A stretch of DNA of 34,893 bases, from positions 1 to 34,893 of the forward strand of contig VFJQ01000163.1 in NCBI GenBank assembly GCA_009885995.1, written 5' to 3'. Shown here piece after piece: positions 19,527 to 26,391 of this stretch. Numbering within the stretch: the first letter of the stretch is position 1; each line of letters opens with the position of its first letter. The stretch is from Verrucomicrobiota bacterium. Lineage in GTDB: Bacteria; Verrucomicrobiota; Verrucomicrobiia; Chthoniobacterales; Chthoniobacteraceae. Both the position numbers and the translations under genes were made by a program. Below the pieces are notes generated by a model. That model saw only the letters and a program-made list of their open reading frames with translations, was not told the origin of the DNA and searched no databases.

Positions 19527-20986
19527 GGCTCGAGCTCCTTTCCGTAATACCGCAGCGCCGAGTCCGCGAACTCGCCGAGGCCCGTGCCATGGCCGCAGAG
19601 GCTCGCGCAGCGCAGCGCGGCGATGAGTTCGCGAACTTCGTCACTCGGCATGTCAGGGCGCGCGAAGATCTCCTCCAGTCGGCGGCTGCCGAGCCGGCAC
19701 GGCGTGCATTTTCCACACGACTCATAGGAGCCGAAGACGAGGACGTGATGCACCAGCGCGGCGATGGACGTGGTCTCATCGAACGCGATGACGCCCCCGT
19801 GCCCCACGGCTGCGCCGATCGCGCGCAGTTCCTCGAAGGCGAGCGGCGTATCGAGCAGGTGCGGCGGGATGATGCCGGCGAGAGGACCGCCGATGATCAC
19901 GCCCTTGAGTTGGCCGCGGCGCAAACCGCCACCAAGTTCCTCGACGATCTGCCGCACTGGCATCCCGAACTCGACTTCGTAAAGTCCTGGCCGCGCGAAG
20001 AGCGAGTTGAGCGAGAGTGCCTTCGTGCCGCGGCTCTGTGCGAAACCGAGCGCGCGATACGCGCCGCCGCCGTGCTCGACGATCCACGGCACGGTCGCGA
20101 GCGTCTCGACGTTATTGATCAGCGTCGGGCGGCCGAGATGCCCGCGCTCCGTCGCGTAAGGCGGGCGGATCGTCGGCTCGGGGCGCAGGCCGGCGAGCGA
20201 GCGGAGCAGCGCCGTCTCCTCGCCGCACACGTAGCTGCCGTGGCCGACGAAGACTTCGATATCGAAATGGAATCCGCGCCCGAGGATGTCGTCGCCGAGC
20301 AACCCGGCGGCGCGCGCTTCAGCGAGCGCGCGGTCGAGCGCTTCCTTCGCGAAGGGGTATTCGTGCCGCAGGTAGATCCAGCCTCGCCGCGCACCGACCG
20401 CGTAGGCGGCGAGCGTCATGCCTTCGATCAGCGCGTGCGGATCGCCTTCCATGATGAAGCGGTCCACGTAGGCGCCGGGGTCGCCTTCGTCCGCGTTCGC
20501 CACGATGAACTTCTCATCGGGCGTCGCCGACGCCGCGACCGCTGCCCACTTGCGCCCCGCGGGGAAGGCAGCGCCGCCTCGCCCGCGCAGGCCGGATGCT
20601 TCGACCGCACCGATCACCTCCCCCGGTTCGTGCGCCAGCGCCTTTTCGAGCGCTGCGCCGCCGCCCGCACTGCGATAGCTCGCGAGGCTCCCGTCACCGC
20701 CTTTCGCCAGCCGACCGAGCACGATCGGCTCGCGCGAATGCACCTCGATCCGTGGCCGCGCGCGATCGAGCCCGCGCGCCGGCGCGGCGAAGCAACGACC
20801 GAGGCAATAGACCCGAGGCTGATGCGCGTCGCGCCCTCCACCCGCGACGAAACACGCGGTGCCGTCGCAAGGCCGGTCGCGCAGATCGCAGCCGACGAGA
20901 TGGTAGAAAGAATCCACGTCTTTACCCGGCTGATGCCGGTGGCCCGGAGGTCGGGCGACGGGTGGAAGCTCGGACAGTGCGTTCAT
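19514..20986 (-). CDS. NuoF-like NADH/FMN subunit of the formate dehydrogenase, with a NuoE-like 2Fe-2S stub
   Basis: A 490-residue electron-transfer subunit (FdsB/HndC/NuoF family). Residues 30-70 hold four cysteines in CDGTACF (40, 45) and CLGRCF (61, 65), the spacing of a thioredoxin-like 2Fe-2S domain, but without the helical front half of a full NuoE. The core has the FMN/NADH motifs SGLRGRGGAAFPAGRKW (from 131) and NADEGDPGAYVDR (164 on), GHGSYVCGEETALLRSL, and the 4Fe-4S site ESCGKCTPCRLG with a distal Cys in CASLCGHG. It should shuttle electrons between formate dehydrogenase and NAD(H), possibly with ferredoxin. The ATG overlaps the CoA ligase stop by 4 bp. No separate NuoE/FdsG gene is present in the operon. 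Confidence 0.93.
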   Translation of the reverse strand: MNALSELPPVARPPGHRHQPGKDVDSFYHLVGCDLRDRPCDGTACFVAGGGRDAHQPRVYCLGRCFAAPARGLDRARPRIEVHSREPIVLGRLAKGGDGSLASYRSAGGGAALEKALAHEPGEVIGAVEASGLRGRGGAAFPAGRKWAAVAASATPDEKFIVANADEGDPGAYVDRFIMEGDPHALIEGMTLAAYAVGARRGWIYLRHEYPFAKEALDRALAEARAAGLLGDDILGRGFHFDIEVFVGHGSYVCGEETALLRSLAGLRPEPTIRPPYATERGHLGRPTLINNVETLATVPWIVEHGGGAYRALGFAQSRGTKALSLNSLFARPGLYEVEFGMPVRQIVEELGGGLRRGQLKGVIIGGPLAGIIPPHLLDTPLAFEELRAIGAAVGHGGVIAFDETTSIAALVHHVLVFGSYESCGKCTPCRLGSRRLEEIFARPDMPSDEVRELIAALRCASLCGHGTGLGEFADSALRYYGKELEPCWK

Positions 20987-23640
20987 AATTCGATCTCAGC
21001 GGTGATTTCGTCGTCCTGGCGGCGCAGGCGGAATCCGACTTCGCGGCAGACGTGCTGCATCGTCGCATTGCCAGCGAGCACGGTGCCGGAAATGCGCGCG
21101 AGTCCTTCGCGACGGCCAATTTCGATCAACGCCTTCAGCAGCGCTTTGCCGAGGCCGCGCCCCTGCCACGGATCGCCGACCAGCAACGCGAACTGCGCTT
21201 CGGAAGTGCCGCGCAGGCGGTTGATGCGGCCGACCGCGAGGATCCCGCGCTCCTTGCCAGTGCGCTCAGCGACGAGCACGATCTCGCGGTCGTAGTCGCT
21301 GAAGCAAATGCGCGCGAGCCGGCTGTGCGCGATCCGCGAATCGAGCGGGATATTCCCGAAGTAGCGCTGGTGCACAGTGCGGTCCGAGAGCGAACCGTGA
21401 AACGCGACGAGCAGCGTCTCGTCCTCGGGCCGGATCGGACGCAACCTCACGCGCCCGATCCCCGTCAGCCGCACTTCGCTCACATACTCCGCGGGATACG
21501 GCCGGATCGCGAGGCGCGGCAGATCGGCTTCAGCCATCGGCGCCGGGTGGAGCACCACGCGGGCATCGAGCGCGATGGCACCGCGCTCGGAGACGAGGAG
21601 CGGATTCACGTCGATCTCCGCGATCCAGCGCTGCTCGGCGACGAGGTGGCTGAAGTGAACGAGGATCTCCTCGAGTCGCGCGAGATCGACGCCGGCGCGA
21701 CGGCCTTTGCCGGCCAGCGCTTCGTGGATGCGCGTCTGCTCCATGAGGCGGCGGGCGAGCGTGGCATTCAGTGGCGGCAACGCGAGGGCGCGATCGTCCA
21801 GCACTTCAACCAGCGAACCGCCAGCACCGAAGAGCATCACGGGGCCGAACTGCGGATCGACGCTGCTGCCGAGGATCAGCTCGATGCCGTCGTCCTCGAT
21901 CATCGGCTGCACCACGACGCCGGTGAAATCAGGCGCTGCGACAGCGGCACGAATCTCCCGCCACGCGCGGCGGACCTGCGTCACGTTCTGCAAGTGCAGC
22001 CGCACGCCACCGACGCGCGCCTTGTGCGTGAGCGTCTCGGACCAGAGCTTGAGCGCCACGGGAAAGCCGATCCGACGCGCGGCCTTCACCGCTTCGTCCT
22101 CGCTGCGCGCGCCTTCGGTCGCGGCCACCGGGATGCCGTAGGCGGCGAGGATTTGATTCGCTTCGATCTCGGAAAGCAGCGTGCGCCCGCTCTCGCGGAT
22201 GCGGGCGATCAGCGCGCCCGCCGCCTGGCGATGCTCGGCGACTTCCGGCTCGAGCGATGGCAGCGCGGGCCGCTCGTAGAGCCCTTCGAGGTGTTTGCTG
22301 CGTTGCCACATCAGCGCGAAGGCGCGCGCACCTTCGTCCGGGTAGTCGTAGGTCGGGATGCCCGCCGCATTGAGCTGCACGCGGCCCGCCTCGACGGACG
22401 CGCCGCCCATCCAACTCGCGAGCACCGGCTTCCCGCAACCGGCAGCGACTTTTGCCAGTGCCACCGCGGTGTCCTCGGGCTGCGTCATCGCTTGTGGCGT
22501 GAGGACGACGAGGAGGCCGTCGGTGGCGTCGTCGTCGAGCAGGACTTTCGCAGCGCACGCGTAGAGCGGACCATCGGCGGCGCCGAGCAGATCGACGGGG
22601 TTGCCGCGACTCCAGTGCGGCGGGAGCGCGCGATCGAGGGCGGTGATCGACGCGGCGGAAAGCTCCGCGAGCTGTGCGCCGGAAGTCACGGCTTGGTCCG
22701 ACGCGAGCGCCGCGGGACCACCGGCGTTCGTGAGAATGGCGAGGCGCGGGCCGCGCGGGCGGGGCTGGCGGGCGAGCACCTCGGCCATGTCGAAAAGTTC
22801 CTCGACGCTGCGCACCCGTAGCACGCCGGCGCGGGCGAAGGCGGCGCTGAAGACTTCATCCGAACCCGTCAGCGCACCGGTGTGCGACGCCGCTGCGCGC
22901 GCGCCGGCGGTGGTGCGACCGACTTTCAGGATCACGATCGGCTTGCTAAACGCGACCTCGCGAGCGGCGCAGAGAAAGGCCCGCGCGTCGCCGACGGACT
23001 CCATGTAGCAGACGATGCTCTTCGTATGCGGGTCGTCGCCGAAGTAGTCGATGAGATCACCCCAGCCGATGTCGGCCATCGCGCCGATCGAGACGAACGC
23101 GCTGAAGCCGACCTGCTCACGCAGGCTCCAGTCCAGGATCGCGGTGCATAGCGCGCCGCTCTGGCTGATGCACGCGACGCTTCCGGGCAGCGCCATCGTG
23201 GTGGCGAAGGTGGCGTTCAACCCGTGGTGCGGCGCCATCACGCCGAGGCAGTTCGGGCCGAGCAAGCGGACCCGGCCCGCGGCCGCCGCGAGGACTTCGC
23301 GCTCGAGGGCTGCGCCTGCGGGACCGGTCTCGCGAAAGCCCGCGCTGATGACGATCGCGGCGGGCACTCCGACGGCGGCGCACTCGCGCACCACGCCGGG
23401 CACCGCGGCAGCGGGGACGACGATCACCGCGAGATCGGGTGCCTCGGGCAAGGCGCTGATCTGCGGATAACAGCGGAGGCCGAGCACGCGAGAGTGCGCA
23501 CCATTTACCGGCACGACCGTTCCGGAGAAGCTGAGGAGATTCTCCAGCACCGCACGGCCCACGCTCCCGGCCCGCTCCGTCGCGCCGACAACCGCGACCG
23601 TTCGCGGGCGGAAGATCGCGTCGAGCGACGGCAGCTTCAT
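20983..23640 (-). CDS. ADP-forming acyl-CoA synthetase fused to a GNAT acetyltransferase (Acd/Pat-like)
   Basis: An 885-residue four-part protein: CoA-binding domain (FRPRTVAVVGATERAGSVGR), succinyl-CoA-ligase-like domains with the phospho-histidine in AAASHTGALTGSDE (His about 253), an ATP-grasp domain (about 460-680, with FPVALKLWSETLTHKARVGG and VVVQPMIEDDGIELILG), and a C-terminal GNAT domain (RLRPIRPEDETLLVAFHGSL, VGDPWQGRGLGKALLKALIE). It could make acetate and ATP from acetyl-CoA, ADP and phosphate. It also matches the layout of the protein lysine acetyltransferase Pat/PatZ. The histidine is intact, so ligase activity is plausible. I start at ATG 23640, where the usual family N-terminus begins and GGAA lies just upstream; an ATG at 23709 would add 23 Arg-rich residues. 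It is the first gene of the PFOR/formate operon. Confidence 0.9.
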   Translation of the reverse strand: MKLPSLDAIFRPRTVAVVGATERAGSVGRAVLENLLSFSGTVVPVNGAHSRVLGLRCYPQISALPEAPDLAVIVVPAAAVPGVVRECAAVGVPAAIVISAGFRETGPAGAALEREVLAAAAGRVRLLGPNCLGVMAPHHGLNATFATTMALPGSVACISQSGALCTAILDWSLREQVGFSAFVSIGAMADIGWGDLIDYFGDDPHTKSIVCYMESVGDARAFLCAAREVAFSKPIVILKVGRTTAGARAAASHTGALTGSDEVFSAAFARAGVLRVRSVEELFDMAEVLARQPRPRGPRLAILTNAGGPAALASDQAVTSGAQLAELSAASITALDRALPPHWSRGNPVDLLGAADGPLYACAAKVLLDDDATDGLLVVLTPQAMTQPEDTAVALAKVAAGCGKPVLASWMGGASVEAGRVQLNAAGIPTYDYPDEGARAFALMWQRSKHLEGLYERPALPSLEPEVAEHRQAAGALIARIRESGRTLLSEIEANQILAAYGIPVAATEGARSEDEAVKAARRIGFPVALKLWSETLTHKARVGGVRLHLQNVTQVRRAWREIRAAVAAPDFTGVVVQPMIEDDGIELILGSSVDPQFGPVMLFGAGGSLVEVLDDRALALPPLNATLARRLMEQTRIHEALAGKGRRAGVDLARLEEILVHFSHLVAEQRWIAEIDVNPLLVSERGAIALDARVVLHPAPMAEADLPRLAIRPYPAEYVSEVRLTGIGRVRLRPIRPEDETLLVAFHGSLSDRTVHQRYFGNIPLDSRIAHSRLARICFSDYDREIVLVAERTGKERGILAVGRINRLRGTSEAQFALLVGDPWQGRGLGKALLKALIEIGRREGLARISGTVLAGNATMQHVCREVGFRLRRQDDEITAEIEL

Positions 23641-23878
23641 TCGTTCCGGTTGACTCGGCCGGGAGCGGGCGGTTCGGCGTGGTGATTTTCGGTCTGCGAG
23701 TGCGGTCATGGCTCGGTTTCAGTGGCTTGTGTCGCCGCTGAACGAGTCGAACGTGCCTCAGCTAGAGAAGGATGGCTCGCCGGGGCTTGCTCATTCCTCG
23801 CCGTTCGTTGCCCATACTCGACCCTCCGAGAATCGCGCTGGTGCGGCCCGGCGGTGCCGATGCTACGGTGCGCGCGCG
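23641..23878. other. Divergent promoter region of the anaerobic operon and the GTPase-like gene
   Basis: About 238 bp separate the two divergent starts (169 bp if the upstream ATG at 23709 is used). Both transcripts must start here or farther in. I saw no TTGAT-N4-ATCAA (FNR-type) palindrome and no strong sigma-70 pair, so control of the anaerobic operon cannot be read from the sequence. Confidence 0.5.
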
Positions 23879-24949
23879 ATGAATCTCCTCGCCCTTTACG
23901 AAAAGCTCGAAGCGCTGCTGCGGAAGCTGCCGGACGGATTGCACCAGCCGATCCTGCGCGAACTCGAACCGCTCAAGACGCTCTTCCTCGAACAGCGTCC
24001 GCCGCGGCTGGTGCTGCTGGGCGAGCGCGAAGTCAGCCGCGCGGAGGTGGTGAATGCGCTCTTCGGAAATGCGGTCGCGACCGCCACGGACGATGCGCGG
24101 CAGAGCGGGTTGTGGGATACTTTCGCGCTCGGCGGACGCGGCACGCTGCGGCTGCTCGATGCGCGCCAGCCGATGACGACGGCGATCGTCAGCCGGCCGC
24201 TCGGCGCGGAAACGGCGGACTTGATCGTGTTCGTGCGCGCTTCGACGGGCCTCGGTGAAAGCATGGCGGCGGATCTCGAGCACGCAGCGGAGATGCTCGC
24301 CTTCACCGACGCGCAGCACGCGGCGCGGCCGAGCCTGCTCGGGCTGCAGCTCGGCGCCGCGGCGGGCGAAGATCAGCGGCTGGAATTGCACGGTGCGCTG
24401 TTCACCAAGCCCGCGATCGCGGATCGCACGGTCGGGGTGCTGCTCTTTTCCGACCGGGCGAAAGTGGTCGAGCAAATCGCCGTCGAGCTGCCGGGCGAAT
24501 CGCAGCTCGAAATGGCGCGGCTTTCGCAGAACCGCGAGCTCCAGCGACAAATCGCGGGTGTGCTCATCCGCTCGCTCACGGCGATCTGCGGGGCCGTCGG
24601 CGCACAGCCGATCCCGCTCGCGGATTTCCCGATCCTCACCTCGCTCCAGGCCACGATGGTCGCGAGCCTCGCGCACATCAGCGGGCGCGAGTTCAACGTG
24701 AAGGTCGCGGGTGAATTCCTCGCCGCGGTCGGCGCGGGCATCGGCATCGGGCTGGTCTTTCGCGAGGGCGCGCGGGCGGCGGCGAAGTTCGTGCCCGGCT
24801 GGGGCAATGCGATCTCCGGCGGCATCGCCGCGGCCGGCACGTATTCGATCGGGCGCGCGGCGGCGGCGTATTTCATCGACGGCGTGTCGATCGCGGATGC
24901 CCGCGGCATTTTCCGAAAACGGCGCAAGCCGACGGCCCTACTCAAATGA
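23879..24949 (+). CDS. GTPase-like protein with degenerate P-loop and DUF697-type C-terminus
   Basis: A 356-residue protein. The first half resembles an Era/Der-type small GTPase: an N-terminal helical lead, then RLVLLGEREVSRAEVVNALF where a Walker A GxxxxGK[S/T] would be expected. Here the GKS is replaced by SRA (residues 53-55). The switch-II DxxG position reads LLDARQP, and no NKxD is evident. The second half matches DUF697 (YcjF-like): PLADFPILTSLQATMVASLA, then two hydrophobic helices with AAVGAGIGIGLVFREGAR and VPGWGNAISGGIAAAGTYS. It is probably a nucleotide-independent membrane-associated pseudo-GTPase. The ATG at 23879 is the natural start; the longer frame is unlike protein. Its TGA overlaps the rsmA start (ATGA), so it is translationally coupled to the rRNA methyltransferase. 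Confidence 0.75.
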   Translation: MNLLALYEKLEALLRKLPDGLHQPILRELEPLKTLFLEQRPPRLVLLGEREVSRAEVVNALFGNAVATATDDARQSGLWDTFALGGRGTLRLLDARQPMTTAIVSRPLGAETADLIVFVRASTGLGESMAADLEHAAEMLAFTDAQHAARPSLLGLQLGAAAGEDQRLELHGALFTKPAIADRTVGVLLFSDRAKVVEQIAVELPGESQLEMARLSQNRELQRQIAGVLIRSLTAICGAVGAQPIPLADFPILTSLQATMVASLAHISGREFNVKVAGEFLAAVGAGIGIGLVFREGARAAAKFVPGWGNAISGGIAAAGTYSIGRAAAAYFIDGVSIADARGIFRKRRKPTALLK

Positions 24950-26286
24950 AGCTCTCCACCATCAGCCAATCCCTCGCCGCGCTCGGCCGGACCCCGAAGC
25001 AGAGCCTCGGGCAAAATTTCCTGCACGACCAGAACGTCGCGCAATGGATCGTCGATCAGCTCGAACTCCAGCCCGGCGAGCCGTGGGTCGAGCTCGGGCC
25101 GGGGCTCGGCGCGCTGACGGAGTATGCGCTCTCGAAGTCGGCGAATGGGCTCGTGATCGAGAAAGACGGGCAGCTCGCGGGGTTCCTCCGCGCGCAGTTT
25201 CCGAAGCTCGAGATCGTCCACGGCGACGCGAGCGAGTTCGACACGCGCGAGCTCTTCATCCGCGGGCCGGTGAAGGTGGTCGGGAACCTGCCCTACTACG
25301 TCTCGAGCCAGATCCTGATCGGGTGGACCGACCAGCCGAGCCCGGTCGGGCGGCTCGTCTTCACGCTGCAAAAGGAGCTCGCCGAGCGGCTCTCCGGCGA
25401 GCCGCGGACGAAGGCCTACGGCGCGCTGACGCTGCTCATCGGCCGGCGCTGGCACGTTCACTTCGCGCGCAAGCTGCCGCCGACTGTGTTCACGCCGGAG
25501 CCGCGTGTGGACTCCGCTGTGGTTGTGCTCACGCCGCGCGATCCGGGGGAATTGCCGCCGTGCGATGGGGCGGCATTTCGCCGGCTCGTGAAGCGCGGTT
25601 TTGCCCAGCGCCGCAAGATGCTGCGCAAGAACATCGGCGACGAGGTGGAGGACTGGGGCGAGTTCTGCCGCGCGCTCGGCTTGCAGGAAACCGTGCGCGC
25701 CGAGGAGCTCGACCTCGCGCAGTGGGTCGCGATCACGAACCTGCTCGGGGGCAAGACCGGCGGCGCCGCGCAGGATGTGCATGGGGAGATTTTCGACGTG
25801 GTGGATGAAACCGACCGCGTCGTCCGGCAGGCGTCGCGGCACGAGGTCCACACGCAGGGGCTCCGCCACCGCGCGGTGCATGTCTTCGTCTTCAACGACA
25901 TCGGCGAACTCTTCCTCCAGCGCCGCTCGCGGTGGAAGGACGTGCATCCGTTGATGTGGGATTCGAGCGCGGCGGGACACGTGGAGGCCGGGCAGACTTA
26001 CGACGCCACGGCGCCGCGCGAGGTGGCGGAGGAACTCGGCGTCGAGGCGGCCTGCACGCGGATCGGCGAGCGCGCGGCGTGCGCGGAGACGGGCTGGGAG
26101 TTCGTGCATCTCTACCGCGCGGAACACGAGGGCCCCTTCCGGCTCGCGCCGGCGGAGATCGACTCGGGCGCGTTTTTCACGATCGAGCAGATCCGCCGCT
26201 GGATCGCGGCGCGCCCGGCGGACTTCGCGCCCGGCTTCCTCGAGTGCTTCCGTATCTTTGACAGCTCCCCGCAAGCTCACGTATAG
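24946..26286 (+). CDS. rsmA: 16S rRNA dimethyladenosine transferase RsmA (KsgA) fused to a NUDIX hydrolase
   Basis: A 446-residue fusion. Residues 1-265 are RsmA, which dimethylates two adjacent adenines near the 3' end of 16S rRNA: KQSLGQNFLHD (18-28), SAM-binding VELGPGLGALTEY (48-60), catalytic NLPY (114-117), and FTPEPRVDSAVV (182-193). After a short Gly-rich linker (GGKTGGAAQ), residues 278-446 are a NUDIX domain of the YfcD/IDI-like type: EIFDVVDETDRVVRQASRHE, HRAVHVFVFN and the NUDIX box at 344-366. In the box the REVAEELG core is intact but the first conserved Glu is Gln350. RsmA alone normally ends near 270 residues, so the extra domain is real added sequence in one frame. The NUDIX substrate is unknown. 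The start overlaps the GTPase-like gene by 4 bp. Confidence 0.93.
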   Translation: MKLSTISQSLAALGRTPKQSLGQNFLHDQNVAQWIVDQLELQPGEPWVELGPGLGALTEYALSKSANGLVIEKDGQLAGFLRAQFPKLEIVHGDASEFDTRELFIRGPVKVVGNLPYYVSSQILIGWTDQPSPVGRLVFTLQKELAERLSGEPRTKAYGALTLLIGRRWHVHFARKLPPTVFTPEPRVDSAVVVLTPRDPGELPPCDGAAFRRLVKRGFAQRRKMLRKNIGDEVEDWGEFCRALGLQETVRAEELDLAQWVAITNLLGGKTGGAAQDVHGEIFDVVDETDRVVRQASRHEVHTQGLRHRAVHVFVFNDIGELFLQRRSRWKDVHPLMWDSSAAGHVEAGQTYDATAPREVAEELGVEAACTRIGERAACAETGWEFVHLYRAEHEGPFRLAPAEIDSGAFFTIEQIRRWIAARPADFAPGFLECFRIFDSSPQAHV

Positions 26287-26296
26287 GTCGCGCACG

Positions 26297-26356
26297 ATGC
26301 TCTCGATTCCATCTGCCAGCTCCCGCCGTTTCGCCCGCTGGTCCCGCCGCGCCTAG
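26297..26356 (+). CDS. Possible 19-residue Arg-rich leader peptide
   Basis: ATG to TAG encodes MLSIPSASSRRFARWSRRA, with five Arg codons in the last ten residues. It starts 10 bp after the rsmA-nudix stop and ends just before a hairpin with a T run and the permease start. Size, position and structure recall amino-acid attenuator leaders. No Shine-Dalgarno sequence is obvious, and a short frame in GC-rich DNA can arise by chance. Confidence 0.3.
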   Translation: MLSIPSASSRRFARWSRRA

Positions 26357-26379
26357 TCGGGCGCAGCCCTCGTTTTTTT
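26349..26379 (+). terminator. Attenuator-like alternative hairpins with T run
   Basis: Hairpin A pairs GCGCC (26349-26353) with GGCGC (26360-26364); its loop contains the leader stop codon TAG. Hairpin B pairs GGGC (26359-26362) with GCCC (26366-26369) around GCA and is followed by seven T (26373-26379). They share bases, so only one can form at a time. Hairpin B is short (4 bp), so it may be weak, or simply the terminator of the rsmA transcript. Confidence 0.35.
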
Positions 26380-26391
26380 CTCTCGCCGCCC

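Noticed and set aside
16119..19547. Very long plus-strand open frame (over 1,100 codons) opposite formate dehydrogenase
   Set aside because: Rich in Arg, His and Glu with no motif, and antisense to clear genes with full catalytic motifs; a mirror of GC-rich codon use.
23641..23878. FNR/Crp-type site for anaerobic control
   Set aside because: No TTGAT-N4-ATCAA or close variant seen in the divergent region.
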